A stretch of DNA of 64,000 bases from Cyclaneusma minus (lineage: Eukaryota > Ascomycota > Leotiomycetes > Marthamycetales > Marthamycetaceae). The stretch spans positions 539,493 through 603,492 of the forward strand of contig JAKZHN010000022.1 of NCBI GenBank assembly GCA_037179335.1. Reading direction: 5' to 3'. The notes beneath the pieces were generated by a model. The model was not told where the DNA came from. It saw only the letters and a list, made by a program, of their open reading frames with translations, and ran no database searches. Positions 1 through 12,253 of this stretch are shown in pieces; positions within the stretch are counted from its first letter, which is position 1, and every line of letters begins with the position of its first letter. The translations under genes and the position numbers were made by a program.

Positions 1-370
1 AGGCTCGAAGCCACACGAGATGTCTGAGTCCAGTCAAGCTTTCCACGGCCCACGTGTTTCCCGCACGCCAAACCTTGGACGTTCTAGCTTCAATTTTTTA
101 AGTCTTTCCGCGGCTGGAGGATGCAAGAAACCTTATTTCCACCTCGACTCGAGACCTTCCGTGTCACCTCTTCCAACCCAGCGCCAATCTTCCAACAACA
201 TTGGAGGATTCCATGGAAACCTGCTCCACTCGTCCGCCATACCATCATCCAGTCTTCGTCGCCACCACAAGCTCATAAAGCCCAAGACTCCTCACTGTCC
301 CGGACATCTCAAACCCTTCACCATAGACAACCCTTCACCATAAACCAGCCCACACAACATCTCTCCCCCT

Positions 371-2660
371 TCAACTCCTCTCACCATATCCCCCACTGGC
401 ATCACCACCCCTCCCATAATACCCCCCCACCGGCGAGCTCTGCCCCTGACTCACCGGCGTCTGCTGCTGTCCCACTTGCTGCTGCTGTCCCACCTGTTGA
501 CCCTCCCCAAGTCTCGCGCCAATCCGATCCGGACCAGCATTATACTGTGCCGCCGCCCCAAAGTCACTCGGTGGCGCCATCGGTGCGCTCAAATGCGGAA
601 TCTGAAACTCGCTCCTTCCATTGCTCCCTCCCGACGTCCCACTGTTCTGTTCATCACCCGGGTTCCGCGGAATCTGGAAATCGACGGGCGCGGATAGTGG
701 CGCGGATGAGAAACCGGAGCTGTAGGAGCCGCCGGTTCCGGAGAAGGAGCCGCTGCGAGGCATGGGTGGGAGACCGCCGGCGCTGCGCGGATGGGGCGTG
801 CTGGTATTGGGGAGGCCAGAAGCTTGGTGAGCGGATTGACCACCGCCATGTTGGGCTTGTTGTTGTTGGGATGACTGGGACGAGATGGGACGGTATTGGT
901 GTTGTTGGTGGTGGGAGCGGAGGTCCAGACTCGAAGGGTAGGCGCCAGACGAAGAGCGCAGACGCGAAAGAGCTGGTGATTGTTGGGGTGCGGCGCTATA
1001 GTTCATATGGGTCGGGGATGAGTGGATATTGGAGTCTGTTATAGTACGGGCTATAGGTGAGCTTGTGTTATGATAAATACTAATGTTCGGGGCAGGGGAG
1101 GCCTGGAAATTGAGGAACCAAACCACAGGGGAATACGGGAGATGTGAGATATGATTTGCAAAATAAATGGAGGACTCACTGGGATACGAATTGGCGTCAT
1201 AGGGCTGACCCGAAGCAGATGAACTGTGCGGTGGATCTGGTTGGTACATCGATTGCTGGCGTCCGCCGATTGGGGGGCTTTGGACGGATGTGGGATATTG
1301 GCTGTAGTCGATGGAATCGCCTTTCCACGACATGCTCGTCCTCAAGGGCGATTGCAGAGATTCGGAGCGCGATCGGGACATGGTATCACGGAGTTGCAGT
1401 GGCTGGAGAGGTCGTGGGTGCTGTCTTTGGCTCGGATGCGCCTGGTAACTATCTCCACTTGGCTGGCGGCTGAAAGGGTTCCCGCTCCGAGGAGCAGAGC
1501 TAAGTGGGCTTGACAGATGACTTCCATAGTATCGCTCGTTTGAGTTCATGGATAGGGGAGAGAGGATGTCCGGGCTAGGTATCTGGCCTGGTTGAGCGAA
1601 TCCCACATGTCCGAAGGCGGGACTCAGGCTGGTCTGTGACATGTGGTCGTCGCCCTCGTGCCTTCTCATGGTATCTACCATCAGTGGCATTCCACGCCCG
1701 TCGTGATATGTTGGCGCATAGTCAATTGGAGACTGCATTGGAGTGCCAATGCCGTGTACAGCTCCATAAGGTGAGTGCAAAGCTTGCACATTGTCAAAAT
1801 CATCTGGCACTGCTCGCATTTTCATCATTCTTTCCCGGTCATCTGCATTGAGGCGCTTGATCTTCGCACGTCTTCACCGTTGTCATCAGCGGATGGGACG
1901 AAAGTCATGGTGGAAAGTCCCAAGCACATACCTGTTTTGGAACCAGACCTGAACCTGTCGAGGGCTAAGACCAGGAATTTCTCGTGAGAGACGCTCTCGA
2001 TGAGCTGCATCGGGATGAGCCTGTTTTGCAAATTCGCTCATCAAAAACCGTGTCTGCTGATGAGTGAGACTGGTTTATGTTAGCTGCCTGTCACATTCAT
2101 CGTAGCAAGTAGTCCTACCGAAATCGCTTCATCTTCCTTCGTTCAGCTCGTCGCTCTGCTGCTGTCTGCGGATGCGTCGATGCCTCCTCTTCTGCCTCTA
2201 GCATTTCATCGTCATCGTCTTCCATCTCGTCGTCATCTTTGGATTCTGCTTTTCCACTCGTGTTCTCGAGTCCGGACGGTCTCTCAGATTTTGCTTCTCC
2301 CTCGTGTGCTGCCGAACTCATCGGGTTCATCGGGTTCATCGGATTCATCGGGTTCAGCGTCAGTGCTTGGTTCGACGATTCGTTCGCCGAGAGCGTAGCT
2401 TGTGTCAACGCTCGTGCATCTTGCGGATTCTCAGGGGCAGAACTAGGTCGCTCGGCGGATGGCGCTGGCGCTGAACGCGGATCATGTTGGATACCAAAAT
2501 GCGAAGTACTGTGTCGGTGTTCCAGCTGCGGTCTCACCTGCTGCGAGGTGTTTGAGCCGGAGCCTTGCTCATACTGCCCAGAAATCTCCCCCGCTGGCAA
2601 GTATGAAGAGTACTGCTCTCGCCAGTCCGACTGCGTAGAAAGCGGCTCGAAGTTCGACAT
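371..2660 (-). CDS. Homeodomain transcription factor (fungal)
   Basis: Probable nuclear DNA-binding regulator. I read exons 2660-2119, 2069-1932 and 1871-371, joined by introns 2070-2118 and 1872-1931 with GT/AG ends. The splices rebuild a homeodomain at about residues 170-232, with helix 3 containing QVQVWFQNRRAKIKRL and the W-F-x-N-R core intact; the upstream arm reads KRFRLTHQQTRFLMSEF. Before it lie an acidic Asp/Glu stretch and four tandem Asn-Pro-Met units; after it come about 450 residues of Ser/Pro/Gln/Gly-rich disordered sequence. The start at 2660 (MSNFEP) is my choice; the frame is open to 2921, so a longer N-terminus is possible. A further in-frame intron at 1036-1179 (GTGAGT donor, CTATAACAG acceptor, 144 bp) may be spliced, giving 678 rather than 726 aa. 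The homeodomain assignment is firm, the ends are less so, and target genes are unknown. Confidence 0.9.
2319..2361. repeat. 9-bp tandem repeat encoding (Asn-Pro-Met)4
   Basis: Four near-identical 9-bp units lie inside the first coding exon of the homeodomain gene and encode Asn-Pro-Met four times in a disordered stretch. Because the unit is a multiple of three, copy number can vary without a frameshift. Confidence 0.8.
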
Positions 2661-5600
2661 GCGGGGAGAGGCCGGGCTGGGATAATGGGCTCCGAGCTTG
2701 CTAGAAGACCAAGTGTTCCGTCCTGTATCGCATTGCCGAGTGACAAGCATTTGAGATAGCGTGTCGATCGTCTTGGGATAAAGAGCTTTTGATGACTGCT
2801 TCAAAAAGAGTTCCTGGACTTCCACGCTGGATGTTGATGATGGACTCTCGAGTCTCAATGAGCGTATTCCGGAACGTCCGATAGAGTATGCCGGGATATG
2901 AACGAGAGTGCGGGCTATCACAGAAAGAAGTCGTACCTCAGAGGGCGGAGAAAGTTTGTGATGAATACAGAGCAGAGGATGAGCAAGTCGAAGCTATCTT
3001 GGATGCCCAGCTTATCTAGGAACCTGGCCAATCCGATGAGACGAGTAACTGGTTCCAAGCCCTTGAAAAAGGCGGGTCTTTCGAGTCGTGTGTGAGATCT
3101 CGGACGAAGGTTGACGTGGTATTTCCCAGAATCAAAACAGCCCGGTAAGCGACTTTCTCCACTAGTTTCAATACTTGGTTGGTCAAACCGTTCTCAGTCG
3201 TTGACAATCTTTCAAGCCGTTTGGGAGCGTTTGATGTGCAGCAGAGGAGATCCGGCAAGCATGAAGGCCCTGCCACTAGTATGGTAGACGAAGCAAAGCA
3301 AATGGGAGCGCCGTGGTGCCTGAGCGTTTATGTTCAAGGGTGGTGTTGCCAAATGAAGGGTAAATTAATCGGGGTGGGCGAATGACGTTGATCCAGGTTG
3401 TTCTGGATGAAATTGCTGGACCTGGTCGAGAGGGGGCTAAATGCTCCCCACGCTGGATCGACGAGTGTCGGATGATCTGGTGGTAAAGTGCTTCAAGAAT
3501 GCCTGCGCAATGATCCTCATAACATGGCCAGGTGTACCGAACTATAGGTCAGGCGTATGCCAGCTCTTCCAATATACTTTGTACCTGTGCTCGTACGCCG
3601 CCTATGGCCGTACAAAGCCCAAAGATATCCAGCACTCGAGCGTTCCGGGACAATGGTGGTAGCAGAAGTGGCAAGCCAAGGCTGGTGATAGTGGAAGTAG
3701 TGGGTACTCAGCAGGGCCTCTGTGTGCGTCTGTACGTGTATCTCAGCGGTAAGAATCTAGTGGTCCCTGCAAATACGCCTGGATTGCGGCAGGCGCTAAA
3801 ATTCGCAAGAAGCTCTCGTAGAAGAACTAGAAGCGTTGTTGGAGGGGCAGTTGCGGCTTCCGGCGTACAGGTGACTTTTCGTACTCAGTCTTCAAGGACT
3901 TTCCTCCCCAATCATGACTTGTGCATAAATATTTATCATTGGCCAATGCAGACGAAATCCGACAACGGAAACCTGATGATTGAAGACAGGCAGAACCTGG
4001 TCGGCTTTCTGACAGCAAGTCCTTCAACGACACGGCGCGAAAATTCCGCAAATGATGGGGATATGCGTGAGGTCGAACGTGCGGCCGTAGAGCCGCGGAC
4101 ACGTGCATCAAAGACATCCAAGTGCTCCTGGGATCCAGTCGAAAGGGTCAGATCGTCTGAGGAGGGAGCAAGTTAGCGGAGGCTGGCGTCGCCATCTCTC
4201 TCATGGGGCGCTTAGATCTTGCTAAGCGATAGTAGGAAGTGAATGGGTGACGCTGAGAAAGGATACCACAGTCAGGGTCAGCAAATCACAAGTCTCTCAA
4301 CTGCTTCGAACCCCAAAGCGTAGATAGGAGCGTCGATTGGCGTCTGTCAAATACAGTATACTACGTATTCGGTAGGATATCCGATTCTGTGCAGCGCGGC
4401 ATAACACTGCAGGTCTTGGCGTCTGCGCTGGATCCTGCCGTGCGAAAAGCTCAGATCTATCAAACCATCTGGCCCGTGACTCCTCACAACTTGTTTGTAT
4501 GTTGTACATAGTTGCTGTGAAGAGGCACAAGTGCGTCTTGAATCAGGATTGAGCCAAAAAAAGCATTTGTCGCTCAGATAAGATTAGATTGGCCCGTCTG
4601 TCAGAACTCACACGCAACTCGTGATAGTGGATCCAGCTCCGTGGATATGGGCGTGGTACCCAATAACTTAGTACTCCTTATATCACAGGGTAAAGAGGAT
4701 GTTCGACATCGATCCTTTGCGAAGCTGGGGACGCTCAAACGTCTGTGCTCCCACTCGCGCAAGACTAGCCTTTTGTATCCAGACTTGCTTTTCTTCATGG
4801 CCTCGGGTGGGGACGCACGAGACATCCAACGGTTCGAAGTCCACGAGTTCCCCAAGGTCAAGGAGAGGGAGGAGAAAGGTCCTGGAAATTTGGAAGCGAG
4901 CTAGAAGGTCTTGGCTGTGGACGTGGTCGCCAGAGATGGTGTGAGAGACGTGAACGACGTCCGAGCAACTAATCTTTGTTCGGCGAAAACATCATTCGCA
5001 ATAGTTCGCAACGGGTGTGTATCCCCTCTGTGCTTTTGGACAACAGACAACGGTATGATGCGGGCTCGCCTGGTTCTGGACTCTGGCCCTGGAGAACTCG
5101 AGGATTCCGCGGATGATAGATCCACCAGCCTGGTCGCAGCTGGTGTGACATCGGGTAGCTGTCAACTCAGCAGTTTCACTTCAGCGGGTACGTCGATCAA
5201 GTGGCTTGTTGTCAGGCAAACGGCGATCAAGACGCGCATGTCGATAAGGTCACTTGACTGATGGCAGCGCTGTGCGAGTTGAGGAATTCCGGGTTGAGCG
5301 AAAAATGAAACCATGGAGATCCGGAAAAAGAATGCGCCGCCTGTGAGGCCGCAGGTCATGTACTGTGACGGTACGACGGCGGGACAGCTCTGAAGCAATG
5401 TTATGTAGTGCCAGCTGGTACGTGGCACGCAAACCTCGGGCAGGACTCGAGACGATGCGAGCGAACAAACGGCAGCGTCGGCAGTAGGGGCGATCAATGG
5501 CTTCCTTCTAGATCTCTTGGACAGCGCGGGAGAACCCTGGGAGCCTCGTGGGCGTGATATTGCAGGATGTAGGGCAATCAATTTTTGATTGGAGCATTTC

Positions 5601-6200
5601 GCTACCAGATCCGCGGCGTCACGGACGGTCGAGGGATGTCAGTGCTTTTCCATAAGGCTGATAATCTCGAGACGTTGACATCGTAGGGTTCTCGGGGGGT
5701 CGATGCAGTTGCCGGCCATGGATTCAGGGTGACGGCGCTGTGCATCCTTGATGACAGTTCTTGTCTGGCCAGGATCCATCAGCACATCGATCGCGGGGAG
5801 TGGGGTGCTTTCGCAGCCACACATCAGGCTTCGCTTGACCTCTCCGGCTGGTGGTGCAGGTGTTGCAGTGTCGGGGTCTGCTGTCCGAAGCACGACATCG
5901 GGTCGACGCGCCTCGCCGTCCAGTCTCTCGTCGCGGGCGGCAGCCAAGGTGTGCGGTGAGCAGTGGACGACACGACAGAATTCGGGATTGGACATCATGG
6001 CTCTGGCAGACGCGGGAGGGCTGCGGTGGCCGTGGAGATGATGCTGGATTGGGAGAGTTAAAACTTCATTTCCGCCGAGGGGACGGGGATGCAGGTACGG
6101 TCGACGTACGGTCGACAAACGACATCGGACAAAATTCCCTCTCGGCTTTACTTAGCTGCTGAAACACGGCATGACACGCGCGCTAAGCCCGAGTCCGTCG
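2661..6200. other. Long upstream region of homeodomain gene, no convincing gene
   Basis: About 3.5 kb of GC-balanced sequence. Open frames of 60-214 codons occur on both strands, but none has a recognisable domain, clear intron partners or consistent coding character. It lies 5' of the minus-strand homeodomain gene, so a long leader with upstream ORFs and a promoter is the simplest reading. I cannot exclude a lineage-specific gene. Confidence 0.4.
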
Positions 6201-9163
6201 GAGAGCTTATTCCCACAACTAGCGAGCAGCTTTAAACACCACCATCCTGAACCACCAGTATTTATCCCCGACTATAATTCCAAAGAATGCCAATGGAAGC
6301 CGTGATCGTGTGATGCTATTGTGCAATGCTCGGCTGCCTGCCTGGAACCAGGTTTTTGCATCAATCCAAATCACAACTGAGCAGATCTCATCTCCGACTG
6401 CTTGTTGGCCCCATTAGGTTTGCTTTTGAAAAAATGCAAACAAGAGCGACTTTTTCGAAAATCGAAATCACCTTCTTTGTGATAGGCTGAATTTTGCGAT
6501 TTGCATTTTCGGAGAAATCACCAAAGAGGGCTGGAATGGAGAGATATCCAAAATATGCTTTACAGTGGCAAGGAAAAGGTCCGGATGAATATGGGTCTTT
6601 GGCCCACCCGTTCCCCCCGAGAAGGGATGTGACAACTGACAGAGCGGTCGATCAGACAATAGATCCTCAATCACGATTTACGATCGTCGATTTGGCGCTC
6701 ATTCTGATTAAAACCATATTCAGACTCTTGTCCCTTTGTTATAACAGTACACCCAGCACACATGAACTGTCCAATGTGTCAAAGATCCAGAGGGGAGGTT
6801 CGCTGCTAGGCCGTGTCTTCGAGGTTATTCAGGTCATTGTTCTGCGTTATTCAACTCCAATCAATCTCCAACTCCAATTAGTTGCAATTGAAATTCATGA
6901 TTTCATCTGGTTGACTTATTATTCAAAGTAGCAATGACTCCGTAGGTGGAGAAGGACGTGTCAATTGCCGGCATCCGACTATAAAGTGAAGTCTAGCAAA
7001 GACAGTATGCCTCCAGAAAAGGCGACGCCAAACTTTTCCCAAACTTTTCTCCATGAAGAGCAATCCCAATTTTGCAGCATCCGACTGCAACTCACGTGTA
7101 CAGTGCTTGCACTCTACAAATTTGAAAATCCCGCCATCCTCAAGTTACTGCGCATTTAACCCCCATCATATCGATGCTACAGCCCCCTTTCCGATTTCAG
7201 CCACTTCACATGAAGATAGTCTTGACACTGCTTTTCACCGTGGCCACAATGCCTTCCTTGCTATGAGCATGAACCGCCAAGATCCTCCTGGGACGAAAGT
7301 CAGATACGCATTTAGCCTCGTCATATCGATGCTACGATCTCCTTCCCACACGTTCAGCTGTCATTCATGCTGCTGTCTCCTCTGCAAGACTCCTAATCCA
7401 GCCATCGTACGTGAATACACCCTTCAGCTGCCATCTATCTCCTACAACAGCAGACAGACAACCTCAAGTTTAAGTCCGCTGCCCAGCCTCCCGTCATCCA
7501 CACAAACTACGAGCATCTCCCAGCCATAAGGGCCCATCACGAGGCTCCCAAAGGCCAAACTTCATAAAACCTTCAGCTATAGTCCACCCATTGCACATGA
7601 CGGACACCCATCGCACATAACGGCCAGCTATCCCGTTTATCAGGTGGCTATCCCGTATATCAGCTCTGCTATTCATTTAAACGATCACCAATCCTTGCCC
7701 CTCTCACCAATCCCTACTCCTCATCCCTCTGCCCTGACACAAACCGGCATCGTATTGTTAATTATAGCCGGGTTTCTCGGGTTCCTCGTACCTATCAAAG
7801 TATGTGTATCCTCCGGAATCACGGCTCGAACGCAATGCGCGTTCCGGAATTCCCACCATCACGAGTTATTTGTCAAGATACTGCCACTTGCATCCATCAC
7901 CTAGCCCGTGATGGTTGCGTGGCGAACTCCTCCTTGACGTTACACGCAAGCCGCTCCAACGAACCCTGTGCTGCCCAAGGAACACTGTGCTGCCCCAAGA
8001 ACACGGTGCTGCCCACCACCCTCCCCGGCTCAGCCAAAAACCCGTGAATCAAAAGCCACTCGATACACAAGCCGCAGCCTTCCCGCGCCGGCGCGCCCCT
8101 TCCCAAACTTTGTATTTCCTCCGTCTGTTCGTGTCGTGCCGTGAAAAAGCTACAAAAATAACAAAGATGCCATATCGTTAGTGAGATTCCGACAGAGCGG
8201 TTCGCGTTACCCTGTGACTCCGTTTTTTGTGTCTGCCAGACGCCAGTGTACCTGAAGGCTGAGTTGTTCCAACCATCATTGGCACCCTCCTCCTGGACTG
8301 CCGCCCGGCTGGTTTTCACACCTCCCACGAAGTCGAACATAAGGCACTTAGCAAATACTATCCTCTACATCTCTGGCCGAACCTGGAGTCGGATTCCACA
8401 TACGCATCGGTTGTTGTCGAATTAGCCACCATTCGCGCTGCATCCGCATAGCACGCCAAGCACGCAGAAGTCTTGGAAATTCAAAAAGTGTTCCCGATCT
8501 GCAGACTTGCAGGAAGAGTCACGGCATACGGGCCACCAGCCACAGCGAGCTGCATACTGCCGTAACTTTGTGGCCAGTCAGTCTTTTGGGCTGGCTGCAG
8601 CGGGATTCCGAAGAAATGCAGGATGCTATTCATAGAGGATAGCGAGAAAAGCAGGTGAATGTCGTCCGAAGTCCGAATCACGGAGGAAGGGAGGAGCTGG
8701 ACAGACATAATGGAATGTGCTCTTCTCACTTACATGTGATGAATGGTCGTGGCGTTGTATAGTAGAATGGCAGATTTTTGATGTAAGGCGCGGGTAAGGA
8801 CGTATTTTCCTATAGGGAATATCCTCTGGTCTCCCCACGAGCCGGTAGTGCAGTGATTCTTGAACTCCCGAAAGTCTCGATCGGAGGCTGGCTTCCGGAT
8901 GTTTCTCGTTCAGGCCTTGCCCTGTCGAGTTGTCTAGAGATCTGCGGCACTTAATATATTTTTCATTAAAAAACAAAATGCGAACAATCTGTGTTCGCAG
9001 GTTTTGACTCGTCTAACCAGGTTTCTCTCCTGCCTCTACCTTGGCAAGTCGTAGAATTTCATGGATTCGGACCTGCCGGACCTGCAGTGGCCGGTTTCAG
9101 CATATCAAGAGACAGCGTATGTGTGTGTCTTGGCCTTCGGGGCTGGACGGACTGGAACCCCTA
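6201..9163. other. Intergenic region with short imperfect repeats, no supported gene
   Basis: No recognisable protein was found. Short imperfect repeats are visible: the phrase CATATCGATGCTAC occurs near 7168 and 7323; a TGTGCTGCCC-type phrase recurs three times at about 7965-8015; and a GGCTATCCCGT/GCTATCCCGTATATCAG doublet lies near 7627-7663. These look like decayed low-copy repeats. One minus-strand frame (7897-8340, 147 codons) has an ordinary composition but no homology that I recognise. Confidence 0.4.
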
Positions 9164-10467
9164 CTAGATCTTGCGGAAGGAGGGCGTGAACTCTTCTACC
9201 ATGTTTCTGTTGTCGGCCAAGGCTTGGGCGACGTACCTTTTGTGTGATGTGTTAGCCACGTAAGTACCTTTGTATACATGAGGGCATCAAAAGCAAAGAG
9301 GGCTGGGTGCCAAGGTGACTGACTTGGTATGACTTCCTCGTGCCGCGATCTGGCCTTGGCTATTGGTGAATTTGATAGACGTGTATGCTAGCTTTTTGCC
9401 GACTGGGTAGAGAACAGAGAGAGTCAGCTCGCAATTTTTGGATACAAGATGGGTAGTTCCGAAGCTTGGTGGTGCATACATTTATCGCAGGTAACGATGG
9501 CGGACAAAGTGTCACCCACTTTACCACCCGGATTCAGGTACGTCACTAATGCGCGTTAATTCACAGGGGTCTTGGATTCAGGGACAAGGCGTTTAGCTCG
9601 AAGCTCTACTTGTTCGGACTTCATACCATTCAGGTCTGTCGTGACGCCAGTCGAATACAGGCCCCTGGAGGCCACGGCCAGCGATCCGCCAAGATCAACT
9701 GGTGGCAAGTGTCAGAAACAAGTTCATATCAGGAATCACGGGTGGTCACGAACCCAGACTGGCGATTGTGCCCCCGTGGATCATCTGCAGGCGGTTCTGA
9801 GATGCGTTAGTGATGCGACGTTGTCGGTCCAAAGATAGGATCTCGGGCTTTTCCCTACCGTGTGCTCCTTCTGGATGTCGAGTTCAAAAGAGACGGTACC
9901 TGGCTCTACTGCTGTGAGACGGAGCTACAGGGACAGCGGGGTTAGCTGGAATGGCGGGAGTGGAGGCATGAGTCGACTCGTTGAGTTGGAGGCCTGACCT
10001 TATTCTGTCCAAAAAGGCTTGAAGATTTTAGCATAGGTAGCTGTTAGCAGGCGTAAGAGTTGGAATGGCACTCAATAATAGCCGGACGGCTTTGCGGGAG
10101 CTTCAGACGGCATTCCTTCCCGCAGAGCCGGACATAGGCACCTCGTCCCTTGTGCCGTTGTGCATGACGCAACGTGATTCGAAATTGAGAGGATTGAATG
10201 GAAGAGAATGCTTTGCTCGCTCAGATGAGACAGAATGGATTGTGAAGATTGAAATGAAACGCTTTCGGCAGTAATACGTAATTGGTAGGGAGATATGCGA
10301 TGACTTACGTTGGCTCGAGGCCCGACTCCTTTTCAAAGGACTTGAGGACCTGGAGAGTGGAAGAGCTTAGTTGTTGGCTCTACATGCCCAATTCGCAGAA
10401 ATTAAATACTCACTCCCATCACGAATCGGAAAGCCGCGCTGTTAGGTCGTCGGGCAGCGGCAGCCAT
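9164..10467 (-). CDS. Acyl-CoA thioesterase, hotdog fold (THEM2/ACOT13-like)
   Basis: Predicted hydrolase of acyl-CoA esters to free acid and CoA, possibly mitochondrial or cytosolic. Nine exons splice to an uninterrupted 170-aa protein: 10467-10414, 10349-10309, 10017-9999, 9924-9859, 9796-9754, 9698-9627, 9545-9480, 9402-9324 and 9236-9164. All introns are GT/AG. The family landmarks appear in order: EKEHT/NRLQMIHGGTIASLVDL (HGG-T loop and catalytic-type Asp), GLYSTGVTTDLNVTYLNPG, then KKLAYTSIKFTN and ARGSHTKYVAQAL. The length suits the 140-170 aa of single-hotdog PaaI/THEM2 proteins, which act as tetramers. The start at 10467 (MAAAARR) sits next to the promoter shared with the Tfb2 gene. 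Oddities are a 19-nt exon 3 and a 291-bp second intron; these two joins are the least certain. The substrate is not known. Confidence 0.88.
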
Positions 10468-10787
10468 GATGCAGCTCACGATCGAATAGAACCAAATTGG
10501 AGGTTGATGAAGGCGAATGTGTTGATGAATTATGCGAGATGTGAAGTTGATGAGGTTGAAGCTTTGGTCTTCGTTCCCGGCAGCTAAGTGGGGCCAGTGA
10601 GGCAGTCGACCAATCACGCTTTAGCGGCGCGTCGCGGACCAATCTTTTTCCACATCCGGCAGCACCAAACCACCTCCTTCAATATCACGAGCCCTGCAGT
10701 AAATTGTCAACCATTCATCAAAATCTTCAACTTGGCCATGCGTTGGTAATAATCTAACAAAAGATCTCCTGCAGCCTGCACGCCAAG
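10468..10787. promoter_or_regulatory. Divergent promoter with two CCAAT boxes
   Basis: This 320-bp gap separates the start codons of the minus-strand thioesterase and the plus-strand Tfb2 gene, so both must be driven from here. Two CCAAT pentamers stand at 10610-10614 and 10639-10643 on the plus strand, 29 bp apart; such boxes bind the fungal HAP/NF-Y complex. No clear TATA box was seen. Confidence 0.6.
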
Positions 10788-12253
10788 ATGTCGGTGTCTT
10801 CCTCGTCTTTCGAATACCTGGAGAGGCTTCCAGGCACCACCTTCAAACGCCTGTACCAGCAGCCGTCCACAGCCCTTGCAATCTTCCGGCGCATGCTTCC
10901 TAACCTCGCCAAGAGCTTCGTGATGGGAATGCTGTACATGAACAAGCCTCTCCCGCTTTCAGATCTCGAGCTGTGGGTGAAGCCAGAAAGCAAGAGGTAT
11001 CGTGACACGCGTCTCCAAACTCCAGGCAATCATGGCTAATTCTATCAAGGGAGAAAGAGAAAACGTTGATGCTGCTAGGCAGACTGCATATGGTGCAAAA
11101 TGTCGCCGCAAGCAACAAAGAACCGGCTGCTCTGGTCTTGACCAAGAACTTTGAAACCTCGCTGAAGCTGGCTCTGACCGGCGGAGGCGATCATCAATCA
11201 TTTGGTGTTCCATCGAGTAATGCGGCCACCGAGGACGTGAGTCTCGGCTTTCTGGACGACTATGCGCGCCAGCAATGGGAAGGCATCCTTCACTACGTTG
11301 TCAACAGCGCCTCGGAAGGAATGCAGCAGGTCGGCGATGGGCCGACCTCAACCGTGAAGGCGCTCCTCGAGACCGGCAAATTGGTCGAACGCCGGTCCCG
11401 CCATGGCGGCGTTGGGATTACCCAAGCCGGCTTCTCCTTCCTTCTCCAAGCAGTCAACACCCAAGTCTGGACCTTGCTGCTCATCTGGATCGAAAATGCC
11501 GAGTCCACGAGTCTTGATTCAGTGGACGTATTGTCCTTCCTCTTCATGCTGGGATCTCTGGACCTCGGACGAGCATATTCCACAGCGACACTCACCAAAA
11601 CCCAGCAAATCATGCTGAACCAGCTGATCGACTTTGGTCTCATCTACGTCCCTCCAAAAGACCGTACCAAATTCTACCCGACGCGTCTTGCCACAACCCT
11701 GACCTCCGACGCCGCCGGTCTCCGCTCCATGTCTGCCGGTTTCGACAACGCCAATGCCGTAAGTGCATCAACCGGCTCAAAAGGTTTCATAATCATCGAA
11801 ACCAACTACCGCCTCTACGCATACACATCCTCCCCGCTCCAAATAGCCGTCTTGGCACTCTTCACCCGCCTCTCCACCCGTTTCCCGAACATGGTTTCTG
11901 GCCGCGTCACCCGCGATTCCATCCGGCGTGCCATCGACCACGGCATTACAGCCGATCAAATCGTTTCCTACATGTCCACGCACGCCCATCCGCAAATGAA
12001 GAACAAGTTCTCGTACATTCTGCCGCCGACGGTCGTGGATCAGATCAAGCTGTGGCAGTATGAGAACGAGAGGATGGAGGCGACGCCGGGGTTCTTGTTT
12101 CAGGACTTTGCGACGCAGCAGGAATATGAGGGGACGAGGAGGTATGCTGATGAGATTGGAGTGTTGGTGTGGCATAGTGATGCGAAGAGGAAGTTTTTCG
12201 TGACAAGGCATGAGCAGTTAAGAGAGTACATCAAGAGTCGGAAGATGAAATAG
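10788..12253 (+). CDS. TFB2: TFIIH core subunit Tfb2/p52
   Basis: Subunit of the TFIIH core, which opens promoters for RNA polymerase II and unwinds DNA in nucleotide excision repair. Tfb2/p52 anchors and stimulates the XPB/Ssl2 ATPase in the nucleus. Two exons, 10788-10996 and 11050-12253, flank a 53-bp intron and encode 470 aa, within the family range (about 460-515). Landmarks include FEYLERLPGTTFKRLYQQP at the N-terminus, WEGILHYVVNS, FLLQAVNTQVWTLL, LSFLFMLGSLDLGRAYS, and FIIIETNYRLYAYTSSPLQI in the middle. The C-terminal Ssl2-binding part has FPNMVSGRVTRDSIRRAI, TADQIVSYMSTHAHPQM and WQYENERMEATPGFLFQDF, and the protein ends LREYIKSRKMK. The ATG at 10788 gives the conserved N-terminus directly. 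It should be essential and constitutively expressed. Confidence 0.97.

Noticed and set aside
121..1044. 307-codon open frame on the plus strand
   Set aside because: It is antisense to the homeodomain gene's low-complexity Ser/Pro/Gln exon and has no domain.
3532..4176. 214-codon plus-strand frame upstream of the homeodomain gene
   Set aside because: No recognisable motif, no intron partners, and overlapping frames of similar length on the other strand.
5162..6118. Two minus-strand frames of 139 and 159 codons
   Set aside because: Biased composition in a GC-rich stretch and no family resemblance; kept only as part of the gene-poor region.
7897..8340. 147-codon minus-strand frame
   Set aside because: Possible but unsupported; it overlaps short repeats and has no motif that I know.
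11761..11785. 25-bp GTAAGT...AAAAG mini-intron in TFB2
   Set aside because: Too short for a fungal intron, and the retained frame gives a plausible loop before the conserved FIIIETNYRLYAYT segment.
11275..12211. Several frames overlapping TFB2 on both strands
   Set aside because: Shadow frames of the well-supported Tfb2 coding exon.
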